This document shows, piece by piece, positions 17,901 to 26,708 of a DNA stretch of 64,000 nucleotides (its first letter is position 1; the number at the start of each line of letters is the position of its first letter). Source of the stretch: Oscillatoriophycideae cyanobacterium NC_groundwater_1537_Pr4_S-0.65um_50_18. Lineage in GTDB: Bacteria; Cyanobacteriota; Cyanobacteriia; Elainellales; Elainellaceae. The notes under the pieces were generated by a model, which was given only the letters and a program-made list of their open reading frames with translations, made no database searches and had not been told where the DNA came from. The translations under genes and the position numbers were made by a program. The DNA lies in the NCBI GenBank assembly GCA_016208305.1, contig JACQYI010000018.1, positions 50,936 through 114,935 on the forward strand, given 5' to 3'.

Positions 17901-18695
17901 GGTGCTGAGTGTTCCTTGGGTCGGAGTTCCTAAGTCTACTTCTACACCTGCTGCTTTGCAGTACTGCTCAGCAATTTCATAGGGATCGCCAATCATTTTG
18001 ACAACGTGATCTTCAATCCAGAGAACGCGATCGCAGAGCTTGGCAATACTGGCGATCGAATGCGTCACTAGCAAGAGCGTCACCCCACTTTCTTTAAAGT
18101 TCAGCATTTTCTCCTGACACTTTTTCTGAAAGCGAATGTCGCCAACGCCCAAGATTTCATCAATCAACAAGATTTCTGGATCGAGGGAGGCCACAACCGC
18201 AAAGCCAAGCCTCGCCAACATGCCTCTAGAATAGACCCGAATCGGGCTGTCGATAAATTCACCCAATTCAGCAAAATCAATGATTTCGTCTACTTTGGTC
18301 ATGATCTCGCGTCGGGTCAAGCCCATCAGCACACCGTTGAGAATGATGTTCTCTCTGCCCGTTAGCTCCTGATGGAAGCCTGCCCCTAGCGCCAGCAGAG
18401 GAGAAATTCTGCCTCTGACCACAACTCTGCCGCGAGTGGGTTCTAGCACTCCAGCGATCAACCCAAGAGCCGTACTTTTCCCAGCACCATTGTGCCCGAT
18501 GATGCCGAAATTTTCGCCTTTGTACACATCAAAAGAAATGTCCCGCAAAGCCTCATACTGCGCATTTCTGATGGAGGCCAAGCTACGATGCAAATTGAAA
18601 GCAAAGTTTTTAATCCCTGAGATTTGCTTATAAAAAGCATAGGATTTACTCACGTTTTGAAAACTAATGACTGGCTCTCTCACGGGTTCTCTCAT
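17889..18695 (-). CDS. Polysaccharide ABC exporter, ATP-binding subunit (Wzt/KpsT/TagH type), 268 aa
   Basis: ATPase of an ABC-2 exporter for O-antigen, teichoic-acid or capsular-type glycans. Walker A GHNGAGKST, signature YSRGMLARLGF, Walker B EILLIDEIL and the switch His in LLLVTHSIAS are all present. The signature YSxGM is characteristic of the polysaccharide-export subfamily. The short length and lack of a C-terminal carbohydrate-binding domain suggest the KpsT/TagH variant rather than a Wzt with a substrate-recognition tail. The start codon directly abuts the stop of the permease gene (TAA-ATG), indicating tight translational coupling. Confidence 0.9.
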   Translation of the reverse strand: MREPVREPVISFQNVSKSYAFYKQISGIKNFAFNLHRSLASIRNAQYEALRDISFDVYKGENFGIIGHNGAGKSTALGLIAGVLEPTRGRVVVRGRISPLLALGAGFHQELTGRENIILNGVLMGLTRREIMTKVDEIIDFAELGEFIDSPIRVYSRGMLARLGFAVVASLDPEILLIDEILGVGDIRFQKKCQEKMLNFKESGVTLLLVTHSIASIAKLCDRVLWIEDHVVKMIGDPYEIAEQYCKAAGVEVDLGTPTQGTLSTTSL

Positions 18696-19520
18696 TTAGA
18701 TGACTTCTGCAAACTTCCAGGAAAGCTTCCGATAGACCCAAGAGCCAATCCCCAAAAACAGCAAGGCATATCCAAGGCTAACCAAGATGTTGATCAGGTC
18801 TATCTTGCCGTGAAGAATCAGCTCACGCCAGCTCACCATCAGCGGCGCAACGGGATTGAAGTACAACGCATCCTGGAAGCGAGGCGGCAAATTCTCTAGC
18901 GGATAGAGAATTGGGGTCACATAGAACACAAAGTGCAGAATAATGCCCACTAACCGCTCTAGATCTCGGAGGAAGACATTGATAGAGGCAATCATCAAGC
19001 TAATGCCGTAAACCATAACGAACTGAATGGACAGCAGGAGAGGCAATCCATAAAGCCAGGAGAGCGTGGGCGACTCATTGAAGATAAACAGAAATAAGAG
19101 AATGACCGGAAGGGAAACCATAAAGTGAATCAAATGGTTTAGCCCTGCGGAAAGCGGAACGACCTGCTTGGGGAAATTGACCTTTTTGATAATCGAGGCG
19201 TTGCCGACAAACAGCCCAGTCGAGGAACCGACGGCATTTGTAAACCATTGCCAGGGAAATACGCCCGAAATCAGCACAAGCGGATAGTCTTCAATTTGCA
19301 CCCGCATCAAGACTTTGAAAGCAACGTAGTAGATCAATGCAGAAGCAAGCGGATTCGCGATCGACCACAGGTAGCCCAGAACCTTGTTGTTATATCGAAC
19401 CTTCAGCTCTTTTTGGACTAAAACCAACATCAGATCGCGGTAGCTCTCTAAAGTCCGGTTGCTGCCATAGTGCTGGAGCTTGCCCTTCACATTTGCCCAT
19501 TTGACATCTACACTTGCCAC
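18696..19520 (-). CDS. Polysaccharide ABC exporter, permease subunit (Wzm/TagG type), 274 aa
   Basis: ABC-2 transporter membrane protein with about six transmembrane segments. The amphipathic N-terminus contains LVQKELKVRYNNKVLGYLWS, the conserved gate-helix motif of Wzm/TagG proteins, followed by hydrophobic segments around ALIYYVAFKVLM, FMVSLPVILLFLFIF and GIILHFVFYVTPILYPLENLP. The latter, with its PxxxP, is typical of O-antigen exporters. It pairs with the abutting ATPase gene. The substrate is probably a lipid-linked glycan. Confidence 0.9.
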   Translation of the reverse strand: MASVDVKWANVKGKLQHYGSNRTLESYRDLMLVLVQKELKVRYNNKVLGYLWSIANPLASALIYYVAFKVLMRVQIEDYPLVLISGVFPWQWFTNAVGSSTGLFVGNASIIKKVNFPKQVVPLSAGLNHLIHFMVSLPVILLFLFIFNESPTLSWLYGLPLLLSIQFVMVYGISLMIASINVFLRDLERLVGIILHFVFYVTPILYPLENLPPRFQDALYFNPVAPLMVSWRELILHGKIDLINILVSLGYALLFLGIGSWVYRKLSWKFAEVI

Positions 19521-19835
19521 TCACGCCACTCCTCTGAAATCGTTAACGATCGCCCAATGGGGATCAAGTCTATTGATCAAGCTCACGGGTTAGATCTCAA
19601 ATCTCCTAAAAGCCATTCCCATCCTACTGCAAGTGGGTTTATGGATGGATTTTGGCTTTGTCATATCGGATACATTCAATATCGAACGGAGGTCACAGAG
19701 CAAGATAATACCATTTTGAATTTTAGATTTGCGATCGTGAATCTGCGGCAGCCTCACAAATCACGAGGGTCTGTCTTCCGTAGACGATCGCGGTTTTCTT
19801 TAGTTCCAAATCCTCAAGTCCGCCACAAGAGTAGC

Positions 19836-19860
19836 TTATCGGGCATTTCACGCCCGATAA
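19836..19860. terminator. Hairpin, candidate terminator of the racemase gene
   Basis: TTATCGGGC, a 7-base loop, then the exact complement GCCCGATAA. It lies about 50 bp downstream of the racemase stop in the otherwise empty spacer 19521-19911. That spacer also carries the promoter of the permease gene; no other gene is seen in it. Confidence 0.5.
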
Positions 19861-19911
19861 ACGGCTCGTACTGGCTGCTCGTATTTGCAGGTTATCCCAC
19901 CCAACAAACCC

Positions 19912-20664
19912 CTAGCCCCGATTTGCCTCAAAGCTGGCAGGCTGCATGTGAGCCGGAAATCCCTTAATGGGCTTGGGTGACGGCACCTGATACGTCAGAG
20001 CCTTGCTGTTTTGCTTATGCAACGAGGCGATCGCTTCTGCCATTTTCACCGCAGCAGCCACAGCATCAATCACCGGAATTCCCAGCCGTTTTTCTAGCGC
20101 GTGATCCAGACCGCTCATGCCAGCACAGCCGAGGCAAAGAGCCTCTACCCTATCTTGGGCGATCGCCAAACGGCCAATGTCCTCCAGCGCATCTGTTGTC
20201 GCCTCGCGCGCGGTTTCTGTCTCCACCACAGGGATGCCTGTTGTGCGAATCGAGACGCACCGATGGGAAAAACCCGTCTTGTGGATAGTTTTCTCAATCA
20301 TGTCGAGGGTGCGATGCTGGGTAGTAATCACGCCCCAACGCGCCGCCACCATATTGGCAACATACATACTGGCTTCTGCGATGCCAATCACAGGTTTTAG
20401 GGTAATCTCACGGGCGGCCTCCACGCCAGGATCACCCCAACAGGCAATTACAAAGGCATCAAATTCATTACCCGACAAAATAATTTCTTCCAGAATGCCC
20501 GGAATAGCCAGATATTCGTCATAGTAGCTCTCCACTGACTCAGGCCCCGATTTAGGCTGAGTCGTGACAATTTCGGTATCGGGAAACCGCGCTGCCTGAG
20601 CAGACTGATCGATGCCCTGCGTCATAGACTCAAAGGTATTGCCATTAATCACTTTGATTCGCAT
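19912..20664 (-). CDS. Aspartate/glutamate (hydantoin-type) racemase family protein, 250 aa
   Basis: PLP-independent racemase fold. The two catalytic cysteines expected in the family are in VIACWGDPGVEAAREI (N-terminal lobe) and LCLGCAGMSGLDHALEKRLG (C-terminal lobe). The N-terminus RIKVINGNTFESMTQGI matches the hydantoin/Asp-Glu racemase group. Substrate may be a hydantoin, an amino acid or a related alpha-carbon acid. No signal peptide. It is divergent from the CruP-like gene with 43 bp between start codons, so their promoters must overlap. Confidence 0.82.
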   Translation of the reverse strand: MRIKVINGNTFESMTQGIDQSAQAARFPDTEIVTTQPKSGPESVESYYDEYLAIPGILEEIILSGNEFDAFVIACWGDPGVEAAREITLKPVIGIAEASMYVANMVAARWGVITTQHRTLDMIEKTIHKTGFSHRCVSIRTTGIPVVETETAREATTDALEDIGRLAIAQDRVEALCLGCAGMSGLDHALEKRLGIPVIDAVAAAVKMAEAIASLHKQNSKALTYQVPSPKPIKGFPAHMQPASFEANRG

Positions 20665-20707
20665 CTTGATTCCCGTAGAGTTAATTAGCTTTTTCCCCAG
20701 CCATTCT

Positions 20708-22297
20708 ATGAGCCTGACCGAACAAATTCTGTCACAAATGCCAGGAAATCCTCTGGCAGGACTGCGACAAGCCGATCGCCTCTGGCAGACCTATCGAGAG
20801 CATCGCGTTGCCGCTACCGCAGTGGTGCAAGAAACCCCTGAGCCACTGACAGAGGTCGTGTGGGATGTGGTCATTTGCGGCGGCACCTTGGGAATTCTCA
20901 TCGGTGCTGCCTTAGCCCAACGCGGCTGGCGGGTGGCGCTTTTAGAGCGCGGCAAGCTGCGCGGACGCGATCAGGAATGGAATATTTCGCGTCGAGAGCT
21001 AATGGAGCTAGTGGAATTGGGTTTGCTGACCCAGGCCGAGCTAGAAGAGGCGATCGCCACTGAGTACAACCCTGCCTATGTCCGCTTTCACCAAGGCATT
21101 GAGCTGCAAGTCACCGATGTGCTCAATATCGGTGTTGATCCGGTTTATCTGCTAGATACACTCAAAGCAAAGTTTCTGGCGGCGGGCGGTCAGCTCTTTG
21201 AAGAAACAGGGTTTAAGGTGGCGATCGTCCATCCCAATGGCGTCACGGTCGAGATTACAGGGGAAAATGCCCCTTTCACAACGCGCCTGTTACTCGATGC
21301 GATGGGTCATTTTTCGCCCCTTTCTCGACAGGCGCGACAGGGCAAATCGCCCGATGCAGTTTGTTTGGTGGTCGGCACTTGCGCCCAGGGGTTTCCTGCC
21401 TCCGCAGAGTCTGGATCGAGAGAATCGGGTGCAGGGCAGGCCACAGGCGATTTATTCGCCACCTTTACCCCGGTACAAAATCAGTGTCAGTATTTCTGGG
21501 AGGCTTTTCCGGCCCGCGATGGCAGAACTACCTATTTGTTTACCTACCTAGATGCCCAGCCAGAGCGCCCCAGCCTAGAAGCGTTGTTTGAAGACTACCT
21601 CAAGCTGCTGCCCCAATATCAAGGCGTAGAGCTTGATAGCCTTCAGTTTCAGCGGGCGCTGTTTGGCTTTTTCCCTTGCTATCGTCAGAGTCCGCTCAAG
21701 CCCCAGTGGCATCGAGTTTTGCCCATTGGCGACAGCAGCGGCAGTCAGTCGCCCCTCAGCTTTGGCGGATTTGGGGCAATGATTCGCCATTTGCAGCGGC
21801 TAACTTCTGGCCTTGATGCAGCCCTAGAGCAAGACTTGCTCGATCGCCCTGCGCTATCCCTGCTGCATCCCTATCAGCCCAGTTTGGCCGTGACCTGGCT
21901 GTTTCAGCGATCGATGAGTGTAGGCGTGCATCAAAAAATTGCCCCTGAACAAATTAATGCCCTGCTGTCCGGCGTATTTGAGCAAATGCAGCAGTTGGGG
22001 GATGGCGTGCTTAAGCCTTTTTTGCAAGATGTGGTGCAGTTTTCGGCACTGGCGCAAACGATGCTGCGTGTGGCGATCGCCCAGCCCAAACTCGTGCTGG
22101 CGGTGATTCCCCATGTGGGGGTGCTAACGCTGCTGGCCTGGATGGGGCATTTCTTGGCGTTAGGGCTGTACGCAGCTCTATACCCTCTGGCGCTGTGGCT
22201 CAAGCCTTGGCTCAAGTCGCTGCCGCCCGCTTGGCAGTATTATGGCGATCGATACGTAGAAGCTTTGCAGTATGGTTCAGGCAACGACTACCGCTAA
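20708..22297 (+). CDS. cruP: CruA/CruP-type lycopene cyclase family FAD-dependent oxidoreductase, 529 aa
   Basis: The FAD-binding Rossmann motif is VVICGGTLGILIGAALAQRG, with the second motif VALLERGKLRGRDQEWNISR, a hallmark of the CruA/CruP carotenoid cyclase-like family shared by cyanobacteria and plant plastids. A further FAD/active-site region is LPIGDSSGSQSPLSFGGFG. The C-terminal ~120 residues are hydrophobic (VLTLLAWMGHFLALGLYAAL) and suggest membrane association. In that family CruA cyclises lycopene, whereas CruP has been linked to carotenoid epoxide and oxidative-stress metabolism. The length of about 530 fits CruP better, but the split is not certain. The ATG at 20708 is chosen; the upstream in-frame extension overlaps the divergent racemase gene. 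Confidence 0.75.
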   Translation: MSLTEQILSQMPGNPLAGLRQADRLWQTYREHRVAATAVVQETPEPLTEVVWDVVICGGTLGILIGAALAQRGWRVALLERGKLRGRDQEWNISRRELMELVELGLLTQAELEEAIATEYNPAYVRFHQGIELQVTDVLNIGVDPVYLLDTLKAKFLAAGGQLFEETGFKVAIVHPNGVTVEITGENAPFTTRLLLDAMGHFSPLSRQARQGKSPDAVCLVVGTCAQGFPASAESGSRESGAGQATGDLFATFTPVQNQCQYFWEAFPARDGRTTYLFTYLDAQPERPSLEALFEDYLKLLPQYQGVELDSLQFQRALFGFFPCYRQSPLKPQWHRVLPIGDSSGSQSPLSFGGFGAMIRHLQRLTSGLDAALEQDLLDRPALSLLHPYQPSLAVTWLFQRSMSVGVHQKIAPEQINALLSGVFEQMQQLGDGVLKPFLQDVVQFSALAQTMLRVAIAQPKLVLAVIPHVGVLTLLAWMGHFLALGLYAALYPLALWLKPWLKSLPPAWQYYGDRYVEALQYGSGNDYR

Positions 22298-22323
22298 TGA
22301 CTACCGCTAAGAACTATCGCTAA
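22285..22323. repeat. 13-bp tandem repeat at the stop codon of the CruP-like gene
   Basis: Three units at 22285-22297, 22298-22310 and 22311-22323 (gactaccgctaa core, third diverged). The first unit holds the last codons and stop of the gene, the other two are downstream. Confidence 0.75.
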
Positions 22324-22490
22324 GGATTGCAAATGAATGAGCCTGTACTCGCTTTTTGGGAAAGTGCCATTGCCCAACAATGTCACGAGATTTAGTCCGG
22401 TCAAGGATTGACCCTTCACGAAAATTACATCATTAGGTTGCCATCTCCAGTGCAATCGGGTATCCCACTCTTTTCGACACCCTCTTAGAC

Positions 22491-23009
22491 ATGAAGAAAG
22501 CACTCTACATCATGGCAGCGTTCAGCGATCGCGACTTTGACTGGTTAATGACCGCAGGCAGAAAAAAATCGGTTTTGGCGGGCAGCACGCTGATTCGGGA
22601 GGGCGAACCCACCGATGCGCTATATATCGTCTTAGAAGGTGCCCTGTCCGTTTCTCTAGAACCAGGCGGCAAAGAAATCGCTAAGCTGGGCAGTGGCGAG
22701 GTGGTGGGAGAAATGTCGTTTGTGGACTCCCGCAATCCTTCCGCTACCGTCAAATCGGCGGTCGATTCTCTAGTGTGGGCCATTCCTCGATCGCAGCTTG
22801 CCGCCAAGCTCTCACAAGATCGCGACTTTGCCAGCCACTTTTACCATGCGATCGCAGTGTTTCTGTCTGACCGATTGCGCGATACGATGAATCCGCAGGG
22901 CGATCGGGAAGACTCCCCTGAGGATATGAGTCCCCAGGTCGCCAAGAATATTGAACTTGCCGAGGCGCGATTGGGCTGGCTGCTCAGTCGTCTGAAGCAA
23001 ACTTTCTAA
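22491..23009 (+). CDS. Cyclic-nucleotide-binding domain protein without HTH, 172 aa
   Basis: A single cNMP-binding beta roll spans about residues 10-125: AGSTLIREGEPTDALYIVLE, then EVVGEMSFVDSRNPSATVKS as the phosphate-binding cassette. It ends with a helical tail but no helix-turn-helix, so it is not a complete Crp/Fnr regulator. It may be a stand-alone cAMP/cGMP sensor or bind a protein partner. An in-frame ATG at 22512 is a possible alternative start. It is followed 19 bp later by the SirB1-like gene, suggesting co-transcription. Confidence 0.85.
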   Translation: MKKALYIMAAFSDRDFDWLMTAGRKKSVLAGSTLIREGEPTDALYIVLEGALSVSLEPGGKEIAKLGSGEVVGEMSFVDSRNPSATVKSAVDSLVWAIPRSQLAAKLSQDRDFASHFYHAIAVFLSDRLRDTMNPQGDREDSPEDMSPQVAKNIELAEARLGWLLSRLKQTF

Positions 23010-23028
23010 CCCCTCCTACCTCGCAAGC

Positions 23029-23865
23029 ATGGATTTTTCTCGGCAGACTTCTCTGGCGCGCCAGCGCTTCTATCAAGAAATTGATCAGCCCCCCGACCAG
23101 ATTGATCTGGCAAAAGCGGCTCTATATCTGGCGCAAGAGGAATATCCAGACTTGGATGTTGAAGAGTATCTGAGCGCCTTGGATGCGATGGCCGTTGAGG
23201 TGCGAGAGCGTCTGCCCAGAGAATCCTATCCACTACGCATCATTCAAACCCTGAATCAATATTTCTACGAAGATCTGCAGTTTCAGGGCAATACGGACAG
23301 CTATTACGACCCGCGCAACAGCTACCTGAATGATGTGATCGATCGCCGCATGGGCATTCCCATTACGCTATCCCTGGTGTATTTAGAAGTGGCAGGTCGG
23401 ATTGATTTTCCGATGGTGGGGGTGGGAATGCCAGGGCATTTTCTTATCCGACCGATCGGGAAAGACATGCAAATTTTTGTTGACCCTTTTCACCAGGGCG
23501 AGGTGCTGTTTGAGCAAGACTGTCAGGAGCGGTTGAGCCAAACCTACGGGCGACCGATGGCCATGCGTCCAGAGTTTTTGGATGCCGTCAGCCCCCACTA
23601 TTTTTTGGCACGCATACTGACCAATCTCAAAGGGGTTTACCTGAAACAAACGGACTGGCTACGGGCGATCGCAGCGATCGATCGCATCTTGCTGCTGCTG
23701 CCGCACTCTTGGATGGAGCAACGCGATCGCGGTCTGCTGTACTATCAGCTTGAGCGCTGGGCAGAAGCAAGGCAGGATTTAGAAGATTACCTCACCTGTG
23801 CCCCCTCTACGGTGGCAGATGCCCCCAGAATTCGCGATTTGCTCAGGCGGATAGAAGGTCAGTGA
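23029..23865 (+). CDS. SirB1-like transglutaminase-fold protein with TPR tail, 278 aa
   Basis: N-terminal and central region belongs to the SirB1/transglutaminase-like family: NDVIDRRMGIPITLSLVYLE and VGVGMPGHFLIRPIG (the conserved PGHF) followed by FVDPFHQGEVL. The last ~80 residues form TPR-like helices (LKQTDWLRAIAAIDRILLLL). The family typically lacks the catalytic Cys of true transglutaminases. Function is not established. It is probably co-transcribed with the preceding cyclic-nucleotide-binding gene. Confidence 0.82.
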   Translation: MDFSRQTSLARQRFYQEIDQPPDQIDLAKAALYLAQEEYPDLDVEEYLSALDAMAVEVRERLPRESYPLRIIQTLNQYFYEDLQFQGNTDSYYDPRNSYLNDVIDRRMGIPITLSLVYLEVAGRIDFPMVGVGMPGHFLIRPIGKDMQIFVDPFHQGEVLFEQDCQERLSQTYGRPMAMRPEFLDAVSPHYFLARILTNLKGVYLKQTDWLRAIAAIDRILLLLPHSWMEQRDRGLLYYQLERWAEARQDLEDYLTCAPSTVADAPRIRDLLRRIEGQ

Positions 23866-24070
23866 CGCTCTATATCTAGAGTTCAACGAGGCTCAATATA
23901 AATCAAGACGCTATTAGTAGCGCAATTACAAAATCTGTTCTACACTTGTCCTGACAATTCACGCTCTATCTGGGTCGTTAGTGACCCATTTGACCTAATC
24001 TCTTACTTTTCTTAGGTTATTTTGCTTAGGATAGGGTGGAGGTTAGGTCAATTCCTCATTCATAATTTTT

Positions 24071-25393
24071 ATGGTGAATTCTCCCGAACGTATATCGATC
24101 GATCGCTATTTGAGTGAATTATCGAATCAGACAGTGCTGAGTCATGGGGAGTCGAATCGTGCAGTGTTGAATGATAAAGCGCTGAGTCAAACGATTCTGC
24201 GGCGATCGCGCCCTGACCCTGCGGCTGATGACTCGGCTATTGACTATATTGCGATTAAAGATCTAACGTCTTGGCTGCTCTGGGGAATTGCCCGTAGCGC
24301 CTATGGAGCTATGCGCTTGCTCGAAGGCACCCCAGCCCGCATATTGCAGCCTGACCAAAGCTGGCAAACCGGAATTTTGCGGCTGGTGGCTCAGCTCCAG
24401 GTCAAAGCTCCAGCCCTGTCCCATGCGTTTGATTTGGTTACGCAACAGGTCGCAGCCGAGGTGCTGACAGACGATCGCCTGATTCAGTTAGGCGACTCGA
24501 TGCTTTATCCCCAGCCGACGACGATCGCTGAAGCAGTTGACTTGCTGAGGCGGCAAATTCAGGCAACAACGCCTGCCCTCACTGATTTTTTGATCGGGAC
24601 ACAAACCGAATTGCTGATGCCGCAGCAGCCCTGGCAACCCGCTACGTTTTACCTCAGTTTAGGGTTTGAGTTTACGCCTGCGCCACCGCCTCCGGCTGCT
24701 GTGCTGCAACCCCGCCTCAAATTTACTGACCCCGTTTGGATTGAGCAATATCAGGAGACGATCGCCCATTTAGAGCCTGTACCAGAGGCAGAGGCAGCGA
24801 TTGATCGCCTGCAAACGGATTTGACCTTGACGAGCCGCAATTTTCTTCAGCAAGAGTGGCAAACGAACGAGCTGGCGCTGCGATTGCTCTGGTGCTTTAG
24901 CCACAGCGCCTATGAGGTGATGCAGCTCATGAGCGGAGTTGCCGTTAGCCTGCTCCAGCCCGATCGCCCCTGGGAAACGGGAACGCTGCGCCTCTGGATT
25001 GGCTTGACGGTGCAAACGCCCGAACTGGACTGGGGGATGGATTTGATGACGGGGCATGAAAGTGGAGGCTTTTCTGCCATTGCTCAGCCCGCTGAAATTG
25101 CCCCTGAAGTTACCCCTGAAATTACCCAGTCCAACTTCGCTCAGCCTTCTGAAGTCACCCCTACAACGGTTGAGTTGAATAGTGTGGTGCGATCGCCTGA
25201 GCTACCCTGGCTCCAGCAACCTGCACTATTGGAAGCGCTAGAAGCTCAAGTTCAGCAACACATCGCCCAGACCACACCCGAACTATTGCTGCTGCTGCAA
25301 GGCACAGAGGTTGATCTGATGGATCAGGATGGAGAATGGCAGTCGGGGTGGATGCAGCTCAGCATCGGGTTTGAATTCTTGGCTGACCTGTAA
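24071..25393 (+). CDS. Unknown protein with an A-B-A-B internal repeat, 440 aa
   Basis: I do not recognise a family. Two different segments of about 50 residues each occur twice. Segment A: LLWGIARSAYGAMRLLEGTP and ILQPDQSWQTGILRL near the N-terminus, and LLWCFSHSAYEVMQLMSGVA and LLQPDRPWETGTLRL in the second half. Segment B: TPALTDFLIGTQTELLMPQQ followed by FYLSLGFEF, and TPELLLLLQGTEVDLMDQDG followed by MQLSIGFEF at the C-terminus. All four share an ending of the form W-x-(T/S)-G-x-x-x-L, so A and B may be distant copies of one module. The protein is soluble and acidic with a Pro/Glu-rich linker. It is preceded by a 205-bp spacer with an 8-bp inverted repeat TGACCTAA...TTAGGTCA (23991-24050) near the start. 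Confidence 0.75.
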   Translation: MVNSPERISIDRYLSELSNQTVLSHGESNRAVLNDKALSQTILRRSRPDPAADDSAIDYIAIKDLTSWLLWGIARSAYGAMRLLEGTPARILQPDQSWQTGILRLVAQLQVKAPALSHAFDLVTQQVAAEVLTDDRLIQLGDSMLYPQPTTIAEAVDLLRRQIQATTPALTDFLIGTQTELLMPQQPWQPATFYLSLGFEFTPAPPPPAAVLQPRLKFTDPVWIEQYQETIAHLEPVPEAEAAIDRLQTDLTLTSRNFLQQEWQTNELALRLLWCFSHSAYEVMQLMSGVAVSLLQPDRPWETGTLRLWIGLTVQTPELDWGMDLMTGHESGGFSAIAQPAEIAPEVTPEITQSNFAQPSEVTPTTVELNSVVRSPELPWLQQPALLEALEAQVQQHIAQTTPELLLLLQGTEVDLMDQDGEWQSGWMQLSIGFEFLADL

Positions 25394-25394
25394 T

Positions 25395-25535
25395 CTAACG
25401 ACTCATCTTGTCTGCAAGGCGATCGCCTTTTGCCAAAATCACCAGAGCCTTATCGATATCGCGCACTTTGATCGCTCGGAGTGCGGTCAGGATCGATCGG
25501 ATCAATGCGACTTCGTCTTCTGAGAGTGTAACCAT
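25395..25535 (-). CDS. Possible small protein, 46 aa
   Basis: ATG at 25535 opens a 46-codon frame with an amphipathic helical product (MVTLSEDEVALIRSILTALR, then IKVRDIDKALVILAKGDRLA). The composition is normal for a cytosolic protein, with GAGG about 11 bases upstream of the start. It converges on the preceding gene with one base between stops. No family is recognised. Confidence 0.5.
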   Translation of the reverse strand: MVTLSEDEVALIRSILTALRAIKVRDIDKALVILAKGDRLADKMSR

Positions 25536-25692
25536 AAGTGTAGAACCTCATAGGAATCTAACCCAGGAACCAAAAGGTTTCTGAGCATTTTTGTTGTTAC
25601 CAACAGTATACGACGAACCGCGTAAAATCGTAATGACGTATTTGTATTGGCTTGTAAGGGAAGATTGACTAGACATCAACACTTACTCACCC

Positions 25693-25890
25693 GTGGCTAA
25701 AGGAAAACGCAAACCAGAGGTTAGAGCCTACGTGGATGAAGACTTAGATCGACTCATTAAGACGATCGCCAGTCTGAAGGGTATTTCTATCTCCGAGCTG
25801 CTTAATCAAGCCATAGAGGTTTATCTGCAAGTCCCTGAGATCCAAAAAATAGTTGAGAGACATCGACTAGATGAGATCGAGGATGAATAA
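25693..25890 (+). CDS. Ribbon-helix-helix (CopG-like) protein, 65 aa
   Basis: Short basic N-terminus followed by a strand and two helices: PEVRAYVDEDLDRLIKTIAS and LKGISISELLNQAIEVYLQ, the pattern of RHH DNA-binding proteins such as antitoxins and plasmid copy-number repressors. The start is GTG at 25693. A second copy follows 75 bp downstream. No toxin partner is adjacent on this strand, so it may be an orphan antitoxin or a small regulator. Confidence 0.7.
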   Translation: MAKGKRKPEVRAYVDEDLDRLIKTIASLKGISISELLNQAIEVYLQVPEIQKIVERHRLDEIEDE

Positions 25891-25965
25891 GGCGTTTGTA
25901 AGAGTTGCTCACCCTGTTGTGCTCTCTGGTTAGAGGCAATGATTCAGATAAATTAGGTGCTCAGA

Positions 25966-26172
25966 GTGGCTGCGAAGAAAAGGAAGCCAGAAATTAGAGT
26001 GTTTGTGGAAGAAGACTTAGATCGTCTCCTTAAGGCACTTGCAGGCATCAAAGACACCTCATTAAGCGGCTTAGTCAATGAAGCGATCGAGTTTTATATC
26101 AATCACAATGCTGATGTGCAAAGCCTAATTAAGCGGTTCAACCTGGAAGACTTGAGCAATTTGGAGGAATGA
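25966..26172 (+). CDS. Ribbon-helix-helix (CopG-like) protein, paralogue of the preceding gene, 68 aa
   Basis: Aligns with its neighbour throughout: KKRKPEIRVFVEEDLDRLLK against KRKPEVRAYVDEDLDRLIK, then a helix ending in VNEAIEFYI against LNQAIEVYL. The start GTG at 25966 is chosen by that alignment and by AGG nine bases upstream; a GTG three codons earlier is possible. The C-terminal helix is longer and more diverged. The pair arose by tandem duplication and then drifted. Confidence 0.7.
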   Translation: MAAKKRKPEIRVFVEEDLDRLLKALAGIKDTSLSGLVNEAIEFYINHNADVQSLIKRFNLEDLSNLEE

Positions 26173-26314
26173 GGCAATGTATGTCCATCTTTTGCTCTAG
26201 CTAGGCATCTTGGATCTTGCTCCCAAGTCCCACAATTCTGGGGAATTTAGGGCAATTCATATTGAATTCAGCAACACTAATAACAATGAACCTACGATTA
26301 GTTCAGGAGTTTTG

Positions 26315-26708
26315 TCAGTGAGCCAGGGTCTTAACACCGTTGTAACTTAGGATTTTATGATCGGCGGTGAGTAGCGGCAGGTCTAGAACTCTTGCAGTCG
26401 CGACGATAAGCTGATCGGCTGGATCTTTATGAAATCCTATGAGCCTTGTAGACTCGACGATAATGGGTAGTGTTAGGTCAAGGTGTTGAATGCCAGGGTA
26501 AGTCATTGCTATTGTGAACCGAATCTTCCAAGGAGCAGGGTAGGACTAATCGACCATATTCAACGAGCTTGGCAACTTCCCAGCAGGAATAGAGGCTAAC
26601 ACCTAAACCATCGGCTTGATGTGCTTCTAGCAAGCTTTGGTGCTGATGAGTGAGACGATTATCCCCTTGAACCCACCAAATCCAGATATGGGTATCCAGA
26701 ATAATCAT
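26315..26708 (-). pseudogene. vapC: vapC-type PIN-domain toxin, frameshifted
   Basis: The first part reads IILDTHIWIWWVQGDNRLTH through VAKLVEYGRLVLPCSLED, a VapC N-terminus with the first catalytic Asp. The rest of the domain continues in another frame as TYPGIQHLDLTLPIIVESTR and DPADQLIVATARVLDLPLLT with the C-terminal acidic residues. The break is near 26519-26524, where GATTCGGTTC would read in frame as GATTGGTTC (Asp-Trp-Phe), so one extra base accounts for it. PIN toxins are RNases. The start ATG at 26708 overlaps the antitoxin stop (ATGA). A sequencing error would give the same picture. Confidence 0.8.
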
